Counted from the first letter of the stretch, positions 46,104 through 55,061 are shown. The stretch: 64,000 nucleotides of DNA from Limosilactobacillus mucosae DSM 13345 (GCF_001436025.1 NZ_AZEQ01000005.1:46059-110058), one strand, 5' to 3'. The notes: generated by a model not told the origin, from the letters alone. Numbers and translations: made by a program.

Positions 46104-47472
46104 TTACTTCATCATTTTCTTTAGATCGTTAACAAACTGAACACTTTGATATGCAAATGCCGGTTTAAGCGTAGGCCGTGCCGACATGAACCGAGTACCG
46201 TACTCCAGATACATTTGTTATCGTAAAGGCTTTTTATCCTTTACTTCTTACAGTCGCCTGTAAGTTCGGCATACATTTTCAACCATATTCATGGTTGCCA
46301 ACCACTCGTGGGGATTTTTTATTCTGTGCAAAATAAAAAGCACAGGTTCAATCCCTATGCTCTACGGTGACATCAGCGCTTTAGTTCTGATGTTTACCTC
46401 GGTGTCTTCTTGGTTTAACTGGTCTGAATAATCGTGGTGGAACATCACCGCGATGGTAACGATCATTTAATGTACCGTAGTTAATTGAATAAATTTCAGA
46501 CCATTCCATTAGTGTGTGTGTTTCGCCATTCCAGGTAACGTTATGGTTGCTTCTGCGATTGTTAGATTGTTTTTTCATAGTTACCCAACGGCAATTGTCA
46601 GGTTCATAGTTTCCATTATTATCAATGCGATCAATAGTTAGATATTTTTTATACCCATTATTAAAAGCCCAATCTCTGAATTTGCTATAATCGTGAATCC
46701 ACTCAGGATAAATTTTTATGCCTCGACCTCCATAACGATAATAATTTTTGTTATTTCGGTTTAAACATCTGCCTTTCACATTCATCCATATATCATACAG
46801 TCGAGTTGGTGTATGGTATCCTTTGTGAAATTTAGAAAGATTAACTTTATCTTGTTCACGCTTCAAACAACCACAAGAACGTGTATTGCCATTTTTTAAC
46901 ATATCGCTTCTAACAGCTATTGTGTTTCCGCAATCGCATTTGCAAACCCAATATGATTTTCTTCCGCTCTTCTTAGGGGATAAGCCAATAACTATTAATC
47001 TCCCATAGCGCTTGCCAGTTAGATTATTAAAACCATTACCTTTACGATTAGAAAGATCAATGATATCCATAGTGATCACCTCACTATAATTATATCACGT
47101 TCCGTATTCGTAAAAACGTTGTTAGACCAAGTTTTCCACCGATTTTGGTCAGTGCTAAGTTACATATTACTATGCAACAGCCCTATCTTCATAAGGAAAA
47201 TACTCGGTATGTGGTGCAACGGCTACTGTCATACCAGCATTAGAGAACGTTGTAGACAACGAACGCCTAGTAGTACCGGTTGCCTTAACAAATTTGCTAC
47301 CTTCCATGTGCCCGGTATATGCAGCAAGCATGTTCTGTGCCGTTTTCGTCTTAAGCAGCGCACCATGTTTGGCTACAATTGTTTTCGTTTGTGTTGCCAT
47401 CATCATAGGTCGCTTGGCGATCGCTCGTTGTAGCTCCCTAGCGCCCTTAAGTTGAAACGTGATTTTAGCCAT
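46104..47472 (-). CDS. HK97-gp10-like protein, split by a group I intron
   Basis: A head-tail joining protein encoded in two exons: 47472-47194 and 46211-46104. Exon 1 ends ...VAPHTEYFP and exon 2 starts YLEYGTRFMSARPTLKPAF and ends at TAA 46104. Joining them gives an uninterrupted frame of about 128 residues with the family hallmark EYGTRFMxAxPxLxPA. Without splicing, translation stops seven codons into the intron (YEDRAVA). ATG 47472 is preferred over GTG 47481. The neighbours are the head closure and tail completion genes, as expected for this family. Confidence 0.9.
46381..47070 (-). CDS. Intron-encoded homing endonuclease, HNH type
   Basis: A protein of about 229 residues. An N-terminal zinc-binding module (YWVCKCDCGNTIAVR, TRSCGCLKRE) is followed by an HNH/AP2-like nuclease region (LTIDRIDNNGNYEPDNCRWVT with the N/H-type residues) and a C-terminal DNA-binding part (NVTWNGETHTLMEWSE). 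It would spread the intron to intronless alleles. ATG 47070 is chosen, with GAGG 8 nt upstream. Its base composition is visibly more AT-rich than the flanking tail genes. Confidence 0.88.
   Translation of the reverse strand: MDIIDLSNRKGNGFNNLTGKRYGRLIVIGLSPKKSGRKSYWVCKCDCGNTIAVRSDMLKNGNTRSCGCLKREQDKVNLSKFHKGYHTPTRLYDIWMNVKGRCLNRNNKNYYRYGGRGIKIYPEWIHDYSKFRDWAFNNGYKKYLTIDRIDNNGNYEPDNCRWVTMKKQSNNRRSNHNVTWNGETHTLMEWSEIYSINYGTLNDRYHRGDVPPRLFRPVKPRRHRGKHQN
47069..47097 (-). promoter_or_regulatory. Endonuclease promoter and RBS-masking hairpin
   Basis: TGATATAAT (47089-47097) is an extended -10 promoter inside the intron. Directly after it ATAGTGA-GGTGA-TCACTAT (47069-47087) forms a perfect 7-bp hairpin that holds the GAGG ribosome site and the first two bases of the start codon. 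Such hairpins limit translation of intron endonucleases from full-length transcripts in other phages. Confidence 0.72.
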
Positions 47473-47773
47473 TGCTTTCACCCACTATCAAAGTGATCAG
47501 TTTTAACGGTTTTCGCATTGTCTGCAATACATACTTCTGCGCCCCGTCATCAATGGTCAGATAAGACCACTTAGGCGGTGCAGCATAAAGCCGTATCACT
47601 AGACTGTTCTGTTTATAGTCGCCGAACAATTGCACCGACTTAACCGTGCCGATGTCAGTAACATTGCCATGCAAGGCTGAAACTAGCTTTTCTCCGCCTA
47701 CATAGCCGTGTGTTTTGGGGTCGTAGTGCCGTTCAGACTTGTCAAAAAACTTGATAACGTGGTCAAAACGCAT
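47465..47773 (-). CDS. Phage head closure protein
   Basis: A 102-residue protein of the head-closure/stopper type (MRFDHVIKFFDKSERHYDPKTH, VQLFGDYKQNSLVIRLY). It lies between the connector and the gp10-like gene in the usual order; its stop overlaps the gp10-like start by a few bases. Confidence 0.83.
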   Translation of the reverse strand: MRFDHVIKFFDKSERHYDPKTHGYVGGEKLVSALHGNVTDIGTVKSVQLFGDYKQNSLVIRLYAAPPKWSYLTIDDGAQKYVLQTMRKPLKLITLIVGESNG

Positions 47774-48133
47774 TTAATCGCCCCGCTTTCGATAGAACGG
47801 GTCAACCGTGATCAAAACATCTTGGCTATGGCGCTTGCGCCAGTCGTCAATGTCAGCCTGAAAGTCGTCAAAATCGTTGCTGTTAAACGTGATGCTTTCG
47901 CCTTCCTGAGTATATGAAGTCATACCCTCGTTTTTTAAGCGATTATAGCGCCGTACAGCAACTTCAATCGGAATATATGCTAATTCATTAGGCACTTGCT
48001 CGCCAACGCCTAAAGCCAATTTAAATCGCAGTTGTAAGTCAGTGTTTTTAAGAATCAGTGCTAAAACAGAATCTTGGCTTGTATCATCAGTCGCAAGCCC
48101 TAGCATTGTTTTCAGATCGTCAAGACTTGCCAT
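47774..48133 (-). CDS. Head-tail connector (gp6-like)
   Basis: A 119-residue helical protein (MASLDDLKTMLGL, YIPIEVAVRRYNRLKNEGMTSYTQEGESI) of the phage head-tail connector family. It forms the ring under the portal. It follows the capsid gene after 10 nt. Confidence 0.85.
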   Translation of the reverse strand: MASLDDLKTMLGLATDDTSQDSVLALILKNTDLQLRFKLALGVGEQVPNELAYIPIEVAVRRYNRLKNEGMTSYTQEGESITFNSNDFDDFQADIDDWRKRHSQDVLITVDPFYRKRGD

Positions 48134-48143
48134 GATAGATCAC

Positions 48144-48974
48144 CTACTTGCCGGGGGTTGCATCTTGAACCGTTGCGACAACTACCTTCGTGTCATCATA
48201 AAGGTAAGCTGCAAAGTGTTCATCTGCCGTCATGATCGTAGACTTAGTAACAATGTCGCGTTGGGTTTCAACAGCAACATTACGCTTCATGATCAGCTTC
48301 AACGCTGGTGAAGTTGCGTTAGCCTTAATCAGAATCATATCAGTGTCGGCTAGCTTCTTGCTCCGTACGATTTGCGTCCCCAGAACATCATAGTAAGTAC
48401 CAGTGATCACTTGGTTTGCACCGGCCTCACTGCCCATTTTCTTGTTGATTGCGTCCATACGCAGCTTAGATGCAGTCTTAGGGCTCATGATAGCTACGAC
48501 CGTAGAATCATCTTCATCGTTGAACATATCAAGTGCAGTTTGCAGGCCTTCAACCGTTGGCGCAATCGTAACCTTTTGCGTGCCACCCTTAGCAGCAGTC
48601 AGCAGTTGAGTATCAACAAAATCAGCAATACTCATGCCCAGTTGACGGTTGGTTTCGCCCATTACATCGCCATAGCCGGACAGGATAGCTTCATCAGTGA
48701 TTCGCGTACCCTTCGCAGCCTTTTGTACCTTAACGCTGGCTTGCTTAGTGCCCAGCTTGTCCAGTGGAATTGGCTGGCCTTCGGCGATGTTCTTAGCGTC
48801 GCCAATGTAAGTGAACTTAGGGAATTTAACCGTGTCCCCCGCGTTGTTAACCAAAGTAGAATCAACTTGTGCAAGCGGAGTAAACCGCATTGCATGTTCC
48901 ATCGTATATTGGACAATCGGCGCATTGACCTCAGGATTTACCAGGTCCGCAATCATCGTCATGTTATCTGCCAT
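48144..48974 (-). CDS. Major capsid protein
   Basis: A 276-residue HK97-fold coat protein of the N4-gp56-like type common in Lactobacillales siphoviruses ([52 protein letters not shown]). It follows the scaffold gene after 2 nt. No proteolytic pro-domain is visible, matching a separate scaffold. Confidence 0.9.
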   Translation of the reverse strand: MADNMTMIADLVNPEVNAPIVQYTMEHAMRFTPLAQVDSTLVNNAGDTVKFPKFTYIGDAKNIAEGQPIPLDKLGTKQASVKVQKAAKGTRITDEAILSGYGDVMGETNRQLGMSIADFVDTQLLTAAKGGTQKVTIAPTVEGLQTALDMFNDEDDSTVVAIMSPKTASKLRMDAINKKMGSEAGANQVITGTYYDVLGTQIVRSKKLADTDMILIKANATSPALKLIMKRNVAVETQRDIVTKSTIMTADEHFAAYLYDDTKVVVATVQDATPGK

Positions 48975-48976
48975 AA

Positions 48977-49639
48977 TTAGTTACCTCCTAAAATTCGTGC
49001 ATACTCAGCAGGGTTTTCTCGTTGGAATTTAACCCGTTCAGCCGTACTCATCTTTACAAGCTCTTGAGCTGATACCGGCTTGATTTCTTTCCCGCCTACC
49101 TTAGGCGTCTTCCCCGCTAAGAGTTTGTTTCGCTCGTCTTCTCGAATCGCCTCAATAGCGCTCAGCAGCACGTTTACATTTTCCTGAGTGCTTTCGGCGG
49201 TGTCAGTTACAACCAAGTCAAGCAGACTGTTATCAGCGTTGCTGAAACCACCGTCTGCCAACATTTGCTTGGCGCTATCGCGCATTTCATAACGTGCCAG
49301 CTTTGCAGCGGCTTCTTCCGCTCGCTTGTTTGCCTTCTCTAGTTCGTAGTTAGCCTTTTGTTCGGCGTTCATACGGGACAACTTCTTGGCCTCGTCTTCC
49401 TTGGCCTTAAGCTGCTCTTTTTGGCGTTCCAAACGCTGACTAACAATCTTGTTTACTTCGTCTTGCGTGAAAGTCTTGGCTTGTTGCTCGCTTTGCTTTT
49501 CTTCACTATCGCTTGGCTGTTCTGATTCGGTATTTGGTGCACCGTCCGAACCTTCGTTGCCTTGTTCAGCGAAAAACTGCAACATCATTGGCAAGCTATG
49601 AGTTTTAACAAGCCCGCTTTGTACTAACTTCTTGTACAT
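48977..49639 (-). CDS. Capsid scaffold protein (DUF4355)
   Basis: A 220-residue protein, with an acidic Ser/Glu-rich segment (about residues 30-55), a long coiled coil ([20 protein letters not shown] to residue 120) and a C-terminal capsid-binding part. It should guide capsid assembly and then leave. Located just before the capsid gene. Confidence 0.87.
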   Translation of the reverse strand: MYKKLVQSGLVKTHSLPMMLQFFAEQGNEGSDGAPNTESEQPSDSEEKQSEQQAKTFTQDEVNKIVSQRLERQKEQLKAKEDEAKKLSRMNAEQKANYELEKANKRAEEAAAKLARYEMRDSAKQMLADGGFSNADNSLLDLVVTDTAESTQENVNVLLSAIEAIREDERNKLLAGKTPKVGGKEIKPVSAQELVKMSTAERVKFQRENPAEYARILGGN

Positions 49640-49732
49640 AGATACACCCTCGTTTTAAGCCCGGTCGGCTATATATTCCGAACTTGTTCTTTATGGCCTG
49701 CAAGTAAGTCAAAAAGGCCGAAATTTAAGCAT

Positions 49733-49766
49733 GAAAAAAGAGAACCCTTGCCACGCATGAGTTCTC
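49733..49766 (-). terminator. Terminator between yjcQ-like gene and scaffold
   Basis: AGAGAAC pairs with GTTCTCT, followed by six T residues on the minus strand. Confidence 0.65.
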
Positions 49767-49790
49767 TCAGTTTTGTTTTTTAATTTGGAA

Positions 49791-49819
49791 AATAAAAAGG
49801 CCTAGCTCTCGGCTAAACC
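49791..49819 (-). terminator. Terminator right after the yjcQ-like gene
   Basis: GGTTTAGC pairs with GCTAGGCC (with G-U pairs) around a 5-nt loop; TTTTTATTTT follows. Confidence 0.75.
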
Positions 49820-49820
49820 T

Positions 49821-50153
49821 TTACACTAACGGCAACCAATCTTTAACTTCTTTGAAGATTCGATAAGCCTTTTTCATCATTGAATTTTCAGCTAAGTATT
49901 GAAGCCCTTCAATGGTGATTTTTAAATCCAACAATGACGAATACGTTTTACCCATCTTAGTGCTATGAAATTGAATACCGCTAATGTATCCATGATCAGC
50001 AAGCATTTCAAGAGTGTTGCCAAACTGTACTTTACTAACGTTGAATGTATCAGCGTTTAATACATTAGGGTCTGGCGTTTGCCCATTCTCATAACAGAAT
50101 TTTAGATAACTCAAAATCTTGTAAGCTACCGTAAAGAAATCATTGTTGCTCAT
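49821..50153 (-). CDS. YjcQ-like winged-helix protein
   Basis: A 110-residue protein. FFTVAYKILSYLKFCYENGQTPD at the start, ADHGYISGIQFH, and ITIEGLQYLAENSMMKKAYRIFKEVKDWL at the end match YjcQ-family winged-helix proteins of Firmicutes and their phages. GGAG lies 12 nt before ATG 50153. It is enclosed by terminators on both sides within the head gene cluster and so looks like an inserted accessory gene. Confidence 0.78.
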   Translation of the reverse strand: MSNNDFFTVAYKILSYLKFCYENGQTPDPNVLNADTFNVSKVQFGNTLEMLADHGYISGIQFHSTKMGKTYSSLLDLKITIEGLQYLAENSMMKKAYRIFKEVKDWLPLV

Positions 50154-50173
50154 GCTAGGCACTCCATTCATTA

Positions 50174-50205
50174 ATAAAAAAGCCTAGCAAACAGCTAAGC
50201 TTTTT
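50174..50205 (-). terminator. Terminator upstream of the yjcQ-like gene
   Basis: AAGCTTAGC pairs with GCTAGGCTT around a 5-nt loop, with T runs on both strands. Confidence 0.8.
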
Positions 50206-50223
50206 AACGCGTTCTCATAACTA

Positions 50224-50448
50224 TTATTCCGATTCGATTTTTAATTCATCACCAGATACTACACCATCAACTTGAAGCATTAAGATCTTTTTCTTATCTG
50301 CTTCAACCGACGGGAAATTACTGCTTAGAACTTTGACTTTATGATTATCTTTGTCAACTAAATACGAACCCCATTTAATAAATCTAGCCCCTTGGACGAT
50401 AATTGCATATTTACCTGCCACTTTAAATTGATCTATAACTTTCAGCAT
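50224..50448 (-). CDS. Candidate immunity protein for the MuF toxin
   Basis: A 74-residue, probably all-beta protein (FKVAGKYAIIVQGARFIKWGSYLV, KILMLQVDGVVSGDELKI). ATG 50448 is preferred (GGGAAGG 8 nt upstream); the frame can also begin 3 codons earlier and then overlaps the MuF stop by 4 nt. I do not recognise the family. Position directly behind a MuF gene with a toxin-like C-terminus is what is known for immunity genes of phage MuF toxins, so the role is inferred from context. Confidence 0.55.
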   Translation of the reverse strand: MLKVIDQFKVAGKYAIIVQGARFIKWGSYLVDKDNHKVKVLSSNFPSVEADKKKILMLQVDGVVSGDELKIESE

Positions 50449-50453
50449 TGCAA

Positions 50454-51845
50454 TCACCTTCCCTTATAATCAGCTAATTTACGTTTCCAATATCTCAGAT
50501 TTCGTTTTAATTCTTTAATTTCATTATAGGACATGTTGTGTTCTTTTGCATACTTTAACAAATAGATTTGCGCTTCAATTTCCATGTTTATAAGTTCTTC
50601 ATCTGACGGGGCACCATCATATCGCTTTAGTTGATTAGCATGAAATGCTTCTTCCCGTACTGCCATTTCAGTAGCAAATGTTCCAATTAAAATTGTAGAA
50701 CTATCAAGAATTGAAGCTGAAGCCCCTTGAGAACGCAGCCACTCATCTGTTTTTTTGCCCATTTGAACGGACCCACCGCGCCGAATAAACGAACCAAGTA
50801 TCTGGTTCATTAAATCAGTTGGCACGTGGTCATTTCCCTTAAGTTGATGGGTACTTCTACGCATCATTTTTAATCTAGTAGATTGCTTACCACCGACAAG
50901 GTTATCATCTTTGCCTTCAACCCACGTTTCGGATATGCTGCAACGGCAGTTGGGGTGTTCTGGAATCTTTGGCACTTTAGCAACCTTGTAGACACCTTCG
51001 CCGTACCCACTATCACGACTTGCAATTGCTCGACAAGCAGGGCACGCTTTCGGCTCAGCAATCCATTGAACATAGTTGTAACCATGCTTTTTGATTGATT
51101 CCAGTTGCACGTTAGTTTGAATTCTCGCACTCTCAGTCCGTGCTAATCGCTCGGTTACATACTTCTGATTGCCAACCGCTGTTTTGACCTGTTCTCGTAG
51201 CCGTACAGCCATTTTACGTGGGTTTTGGCCCTGTATCATGCCAACACTTAAAACTTGGTCTAGCTTGGCTTTAAGGGCGTCTTGATCAGCCCACAGACGT
51301 TGGCTGAACGTTGCTCCGTTGGTTTGTGCCATTAAGATCTTAGCAGCATCTTTTCCGGTCCAAGGCGAACGTTGCGCGCTGTCCATCATGATACCGGCTT
51401 GTCTAATGACTTCTTTCTGATAATCACCGCTTAACTTGTCCCGCAGACTGGAATCGACTTTGATACCAGCTCGCAGCATATCAAGACCAACTTCGGACTT
51501 CAAATGTTCAAGCCGGTTGATTCGCATTGTAGCGTTGTAGACCTTCAAACGCTGGTTCACCTGGTCGCTGAAATCAGCATACGTTACCTTTTGACCGTTA
51601 GCCCGCATTTTCTCAGCCTCAGCCACGATTGACTTAGCTTTGGTTTCATACGCTTTGACGTCCATTTGCATTACTTGGTCTTTACCTACTCGGTTAAGCT
51701 CTTTTTCGATACTGTCGTTAATGTCTTCGATAGCTTGGTTGTAGTAGGTTTCAAGCAACTTGCCAAACTCAGAATCATTTTCAAGTTGTTTGAGTTGCCA
51801 GGCTTTCTCTTGCTTGGCTCGCTCTTCCCAGTAGCTACTCGGCAT
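50454..51845 (-). CDS. MuF head morphogenesis protein with C-terminal toxin-like domain
   Basis: A 463-residue protein. The MuF core (about residues 180-310: RLARTESARIQTNVQLESIKKHG, CPACRAIAS, PEHPNCRCS) is a minor head protein. From about residue 340 follows an unrelated domain (SILIDSS-like strands, then TEMAVREEAFHANQLKRYDG, EEL, NMEIEAQIYLLKYAKEHNMS), resembling zincin-like metallopeptidase toxins with an EExxH...E pattern. MuF fusions to polymorphic toxins are known in Firmicute prophages. The 3' third is more AT-rich than the rest of the gene. The start overlaps the portal gene by 11 nt. Confidence 0.8.
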   Translation of the reverse strand: MPSSYWEERAKQEKAWQLKQLENDSEFGKLLETYYNQAIEDINDSIEKELNRVGKDQVMQMDVKAYETKAKSIVAEAEKMRANGQKVTYADFSDQVNQRLKVYNATMRINRLEHLKSEVGLDMLRAGIKVDSSLRDKLSGDYQKEVIRQAGIMMDSAQRSPWTGKDAAKILMAQTNGATFSQRLWADQDALKAKLDQVLSVGMIQGQNPRKMAVRLREQVKTAVGNQKYVTERLARTESARIQTNVQLESIKKHGYNYVQWIAEPKACPACRAIASRDSGYGEGVYKVAKVPKIPEHPNCRCSISETWVEGKDDNLVGGKQSTRLKMMRRSTHQLKGNDHVPTDLMNQILGSFIRRGGSVQMGKKTDEWLRSQGASASILDSSTILIGTFATEMAVREEAFHANQLKRYDGAPSDEELINMEIEAQIYLLKYAKEHNMSYNEIKELKRNLRYWKRKLADYKGR

Positions 51846-53238
51846 TTACATCATCGCTTTCGGTGTCTTGCTTTTGCTGATCAGTCATGGAAGGCATAGC
51901 CTGCAAGTTGTTGCGAACGTCTTCCGCTTGCTCTTCTCGCATACGATCGATTTCCTTCTTAGGGTCATCAACAATCGACAACGTACTTAACTGGGTTTCC
52001 TTCGATACAATGCCGGACAATGTAGACGCAGTTTGTGCTTCGTTTTCAATATCAAGCGGAATGTTGCGCGCTGGCACGATTTGCAAATCCTTCATGACAT
52101 CAACACGGTTAATCGTGCCGATTGCCTTGCCCAGACCTAACGCAGTGCCCAGCAGTTGACGCAGACTGATAGCAAACTTGCGGTCTTCAAACGCAGCTTG
52201 GTTCTGCATGCTTAACAGCTTGTAGCGAATTGCGACCCCGCTTGCGTTACCGCTAAACGCTTCATCGTTAAGATTAGCGACCATTGCCGTTTGGAAAATA
52301 TCATCTTTCAACCGACTAAGCATGTTTTCTTGCATGTTATCGCCGTCTGGCTTGGTGATGAAATCAACTTCGCCTTGCGCAGCATCTGCACTCGGTGAGT
52401 AAAGCACGTGGTCTTGTTCAAGGTTCAAAACCGTATTGCCATCATCATCTGTTGGCAACGGAATACCCAGAATCTTAAGGTAGGCGTTGTCGAAATAAGC
52501 AACCTGGTTAGCTTTCTGACTAATGGCGCGGTCGTACTCTTCAACCAACGTATCAATCTTGCCGATCAAAGATAACCGCTCATCGTTGGCATAAAATTCA
52601 GCAGCAGGAACAGAACCGAACAAATGGTTAGCCTGTTCTATTGTTTTACCATCGTTGCCAAAATACGTAATTTTCTTCTTGGTGTAAACTTCACCGCTTA
52701 ACTGGTTGTTGTAGCTTGAATAGCGCACGAACGCAACGGGATTCCGCTTAATCGTGGTGTCGTAGATCATGAAACTACTATCGGGCGCAGCAACCGCAAT
52801 TTCAGTTTCGCTACTCTCGTTTTGATAAGCCATCATATATGATCGGCCATAGATAGCAACTTGCTTGGCAACTTCGCTCAGCTTGTCTTGGAATGAGTTG
52901 ACGTTAAGCCAGTCTTGCAGTCGCTCGTTAGTGCTATCGTCATCTAACGCAATCTTAGGTGGTTTGCCAATAAAATAGCCGACATACGTATCAACAACAT
53001 AGTTAGCCCAGTTGCTAATGATACGGTTGTCAGGTCTAAAAGATCGATAACGCGGTTTGTGCAGAATATCGTGATTACCGCTATATAAGTCGTAGTAGTG
53101 GTTATACTTCGCAGCCCGTTGACGGTTTTCATTGACAAACTGCATTAAGCTGTTTGTGTCCAGCTCTTCACCGGCGTACAGATATACGCCTTCTTTGGTA
53201 ACGTAGCAGTTTTCACTAATCGTTTTCTGAATTGCCAT
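51835..53238 (-). CDS. Portal protein (SPP1 type)
   Basis: A 467-residue portal through which DNA enters the capsid. FVNENRQRAAKYNHYYDLYSGNHDI and NRIISNWANYVVDTYVGYFIGKPP near the start are typical of SPP1-gp6-like portals. AAAAAGAGGTGA precedes the ATG. Located between terL and the MuF gene as usual. Confidence 0.93.
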   Translation of the reverse strand: MAIQKTISENCYVTKEGVYLYAGEELDTNSLMQFVNENRQRAAKYNHYYDLYSGNHDILHKPRYRSFRPDNRIISNWANYVVDTYVGYFIGKPPKIALDDDSTNERLQDWLNVNSFQDKLSEVAKQVAIYGRSYMMAYQNESSETEIAVAAPDSSFMIYDTTIKRNPVAFVRYSSYNNQLSGEVYTKKKITYFGNDGKTIEQANHLFGSVPAAEFYANDERLSLIGKIDTLVEEYDRAISQKANQVAYFDNAYLKILGIPLPTDDDGNTVLNLEQDHVLYSPSADAAQGEVDFITKPDGDNMQENMLSRLKDDIFQTAMVANLNDEAFSGNASGVAIRYKLLSMQNQAAFEDRKFAISLRQLLGTALGLGKAIGTINRVDVMKDLQIVPARNIPLDIENEAQTASTLSGIVSKETQLSTLSIVDDPKKEIDRMREEQAEDVRNNLQAMPSMTDQQKQDTESDDVNAE

Positions 53239-53290
53239 TCTCTCACCTCTTTTTCACTATCTATTAAACGCACACCATGAGTGTTTAATA

Positions 53291-54517
53291 CTAGAAATAT
53301 CTTGATTTAATCGTCCGTGCTTGGTTGTCGCGATGTTGGTTGTATACCGCATACCGCATTGAATCCATCACGTGATCATTCTCTTTGACTGGCTCGCCGG
53401 TCTTGTCGTCCCAAACGTACTGATAAACTTCATCAAGGAACTGATCAACACCATCTTTGACAACAAAGAACTTGCCTTGTTTCATAAATTCGCTGACCTT
53501 TTCAATACCTGCCATTTTCGCCTTGTTAGCGTTTCGGGCTTGAATGCCAGCTTGTTGAAACTCGCTCACGTTGTCCGGACGGGCTGAATCGCACCAAAAA
53601 AGGATATTCCGACCGTATTTAGCCTGAATATCCTTCGCAATGCTTTTCCAATACTCAATGAACTTGAATTGCTTGGTGTGTTCTTCAATCAAATAAACGT
53701 TGCCTTGCCTATCATCACCAAAGACCGTGATCACACCAGCGTGATCAAAACCCCAGTCAACACCGCAATAGTAGCTTAAGTCGTCTGGTAGGTCTTTCTT
53801 ATCGATCAGCATCTTACGTTTGTCAAAATCACGATAGACAATACCATCACCGCTTACCCACAAACCTAAAATATCACGATCATAAAATACCCCGCTCGGT
53901 TTAGCAGCCTTTAATGATTCCACGTAGTCGGCTGAAAGCGTAGTGTTTTCGTCAATCGTAAAATTAAAGTAGATTGTCCGTGCTTTAGGGTCGTCCTTAT
54001 CGATATAATCAGTTTTCAACCAATGTTGCGGGTTGTCGGGGTTCGTGTCGCAAATAATACGGCTGTTAGGCTTAGAACAACGGTTGCTAATTTCCTCAAA
54101 TACCCGTTGATTAGCTAAACTTGTTTCGTTAACGTATGCTCCATAGGACGTAAAACCACGTGCACCGGCTAAACCCCTAATCGAATTAGTATAAACCGGC
54201 GTAATGTCAACACCAAACAAATGATAATGATTGTGCCGGTCTGGTGGTAGGTCGATACCAAACGTGTTTACAATGCTTAGAATCACGTTGTTATAAATCG
54301 AACCACTGGACGCACCGGCTAAAATGTATTGCGGGTGTTTCTCGCCTTCTAATTTCGCCTGCCGTGCTACTCGCCGTAGCTCAAGCAAAAACAGATAGTT
54401 GTTTATGAACGTCTTACCAGAACGAACGGCACCGGATAGAATCATAATGCGAAAATCACTATTTAAGTACGTATGCAGAACCTTATTCTGCTTTTCCGTA
54501 AATAAATCAGTTAGCAT
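53291..54517 (-). CDS. terL: Terminase large subunit (PBSX type)
   Basis: A protein of about 408 residues, ATPase and nuclease of the DNA packaging motor. Walker A is LSGAVRSGKTFINN near residue 30; the nuclease part has YYCGVDWGFDHAGV and DSARPDNVSEF with acidic residues. ATG 54517 lies inside the last codons of terS; the frame also opens 3 codons earlier at a GTG. Confidence 0.94.
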   Translation of the reverse strand: MLTDLFTEKQNKVLHTYLNSDFRIMILSGAVRSGKTFINNYLFLLELRRVARQAKLEGEKHPQYILAGASSGSIYNNVILSIVNTFGIDLPPDRHNHYHLFGVDITPVYTNSIRGLAGARGFTSYGAYVNETSLANQRVFEEISNRCSKPNSRIICDTNPDNPQHWLKTDYIDKDDPKARTIYFNFTIDENTTLSADYVESLKAAKPSGVFYDRDILGLWVSGDGIVYRDFDKRKMLIDKKDLPDDLSYYCGVDWGFDHAGVITVFGDDRQGNVYLIEEHTKQFKFIEYWKSIAKDIQAKYGRNILFWCDSARPDNVSEFQQAGIQARNANKAKMAGIEKVSEFMKQGKFFVVKDGVDQFLDEVYQYVWDDKTGEPVKENDHVMDSMRYAVYNQHRDNQARTIKSRYF

Positions 54518-55004
54518 TCTCTTCACTATCCTTATGTTCGATTGTTGTAAGCATCTTGTCGATCAGAACTTCAACGTCCGCCCCGTTATCTTCAAGCGCC
54601 TTAGCCCGTGCCTCTGCAACCCGTGCATCTGCATTTGCCTTACGAACCTTAGCTTGTGTAAGTTCCGGCGTGTCGTTATCTGATAACATACCGGCCATTT
54701 TTAAAATCGTGGTTGCTGACTGCAATTGAACCATTTCTGATTTAGCGTCTAACAACTCTTTAAGTTTCTTGACTGCTTTGCTTTGGTAGTCGATTTTGAC
54801 AACAAGTGATTGATATTGCTTTTGCGCTGCCCTAAACAGTTCATCATGTTTCCAGTTATTTAATGTAAACCTGCTCCGCTGTACGGACTTAGCAATTTCT
54901 TCATCTGTTAGCTCATCTTCAAACAATAACATAACCGCTTTTTGTCGGCGGTGGTCCAATTCGTAAAAAGGACCATTTTGTTTAGTTTTGTAAGTGCCAC
55001 TCAT
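54507..55004 (-). CDS. terS: Terminase small subunit
   Basis: A 165-residue protein with an N-terminal HTH (DELTDEEIAKSVQRSRFTLNNW) that should recognise the packaging site and a helical C-terminal oligomerisation region (ATTILKMAGML, RKANADARVAEARAKAL). GGTGATATGGT precedes the ATG. It overlaps terL by about 11 nt. A terminator at 55033 separates it from the preceding small genes. Confidence 0.88.
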   Translation of the reverse strand: MSGTYKTKQNGPFYELDHRRQKAVMLLFEDELTDEEIAKSVQRSRFTLNNWKHDELFRAAQKQYQSLVVKIDYQSKAVKKLKELLDAKSEMVQLQSATTILKMAGMLSDNDTPELTQAKVRKANADARVAEARAKALEDNGADVEVLIDKMLTTIEHKDSEENAN

Positions 55005-55032
55005 ACCATATCACCACACCTCACTTTATTAA

Positions 55033-55061
55033 AAATAAAAAGTGGTAGCCGTTGCTATCAC
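55033..55061 (-). terminator. Terminator upstream of terS
   Basis: GTGATAGC pairs with GCTACCAC (one mismatch) around AACG, then TTTTTATTTTT. It overlaps the stop of the preceding 77-codon gene. Confidence 0.75.

Larger units (their letters stand above)
46212..47193 (-). ncRNA. Group I self-splicing intron
   Basis: A 982-nt intron. The 5' splice site lies in a P1 hairpin, CCU|UAU-GAAG-AUAGGG, with the conserved U-G pair exactly at the cut. The same guide strand (AGAUA) pairs with the start of exon 2 (UAUCU), giving P10. The intron ends in G before exon 2. Near the 3' end are hairpins GTAAAGG/CCTTTAC and CTTACAG/CTGTAAG, as in P9 extensions. A homing endonuclease gene sits inside. The exact core helices P3-P8 were not assigned. 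Confidence 0.9.

Noticed and set aside
47170..47193. Stop codon of a 103-residue gp10-like protein
   Set aside because: The seven codons after Pro96 belong to the intron; the true C-terminus is found downstream at 46104-46211.
48372..48980. 202-codon plus-strand frame
   Set aside because: It mirrors the capsid gene; the codon pattern is that of an antisense shadow.
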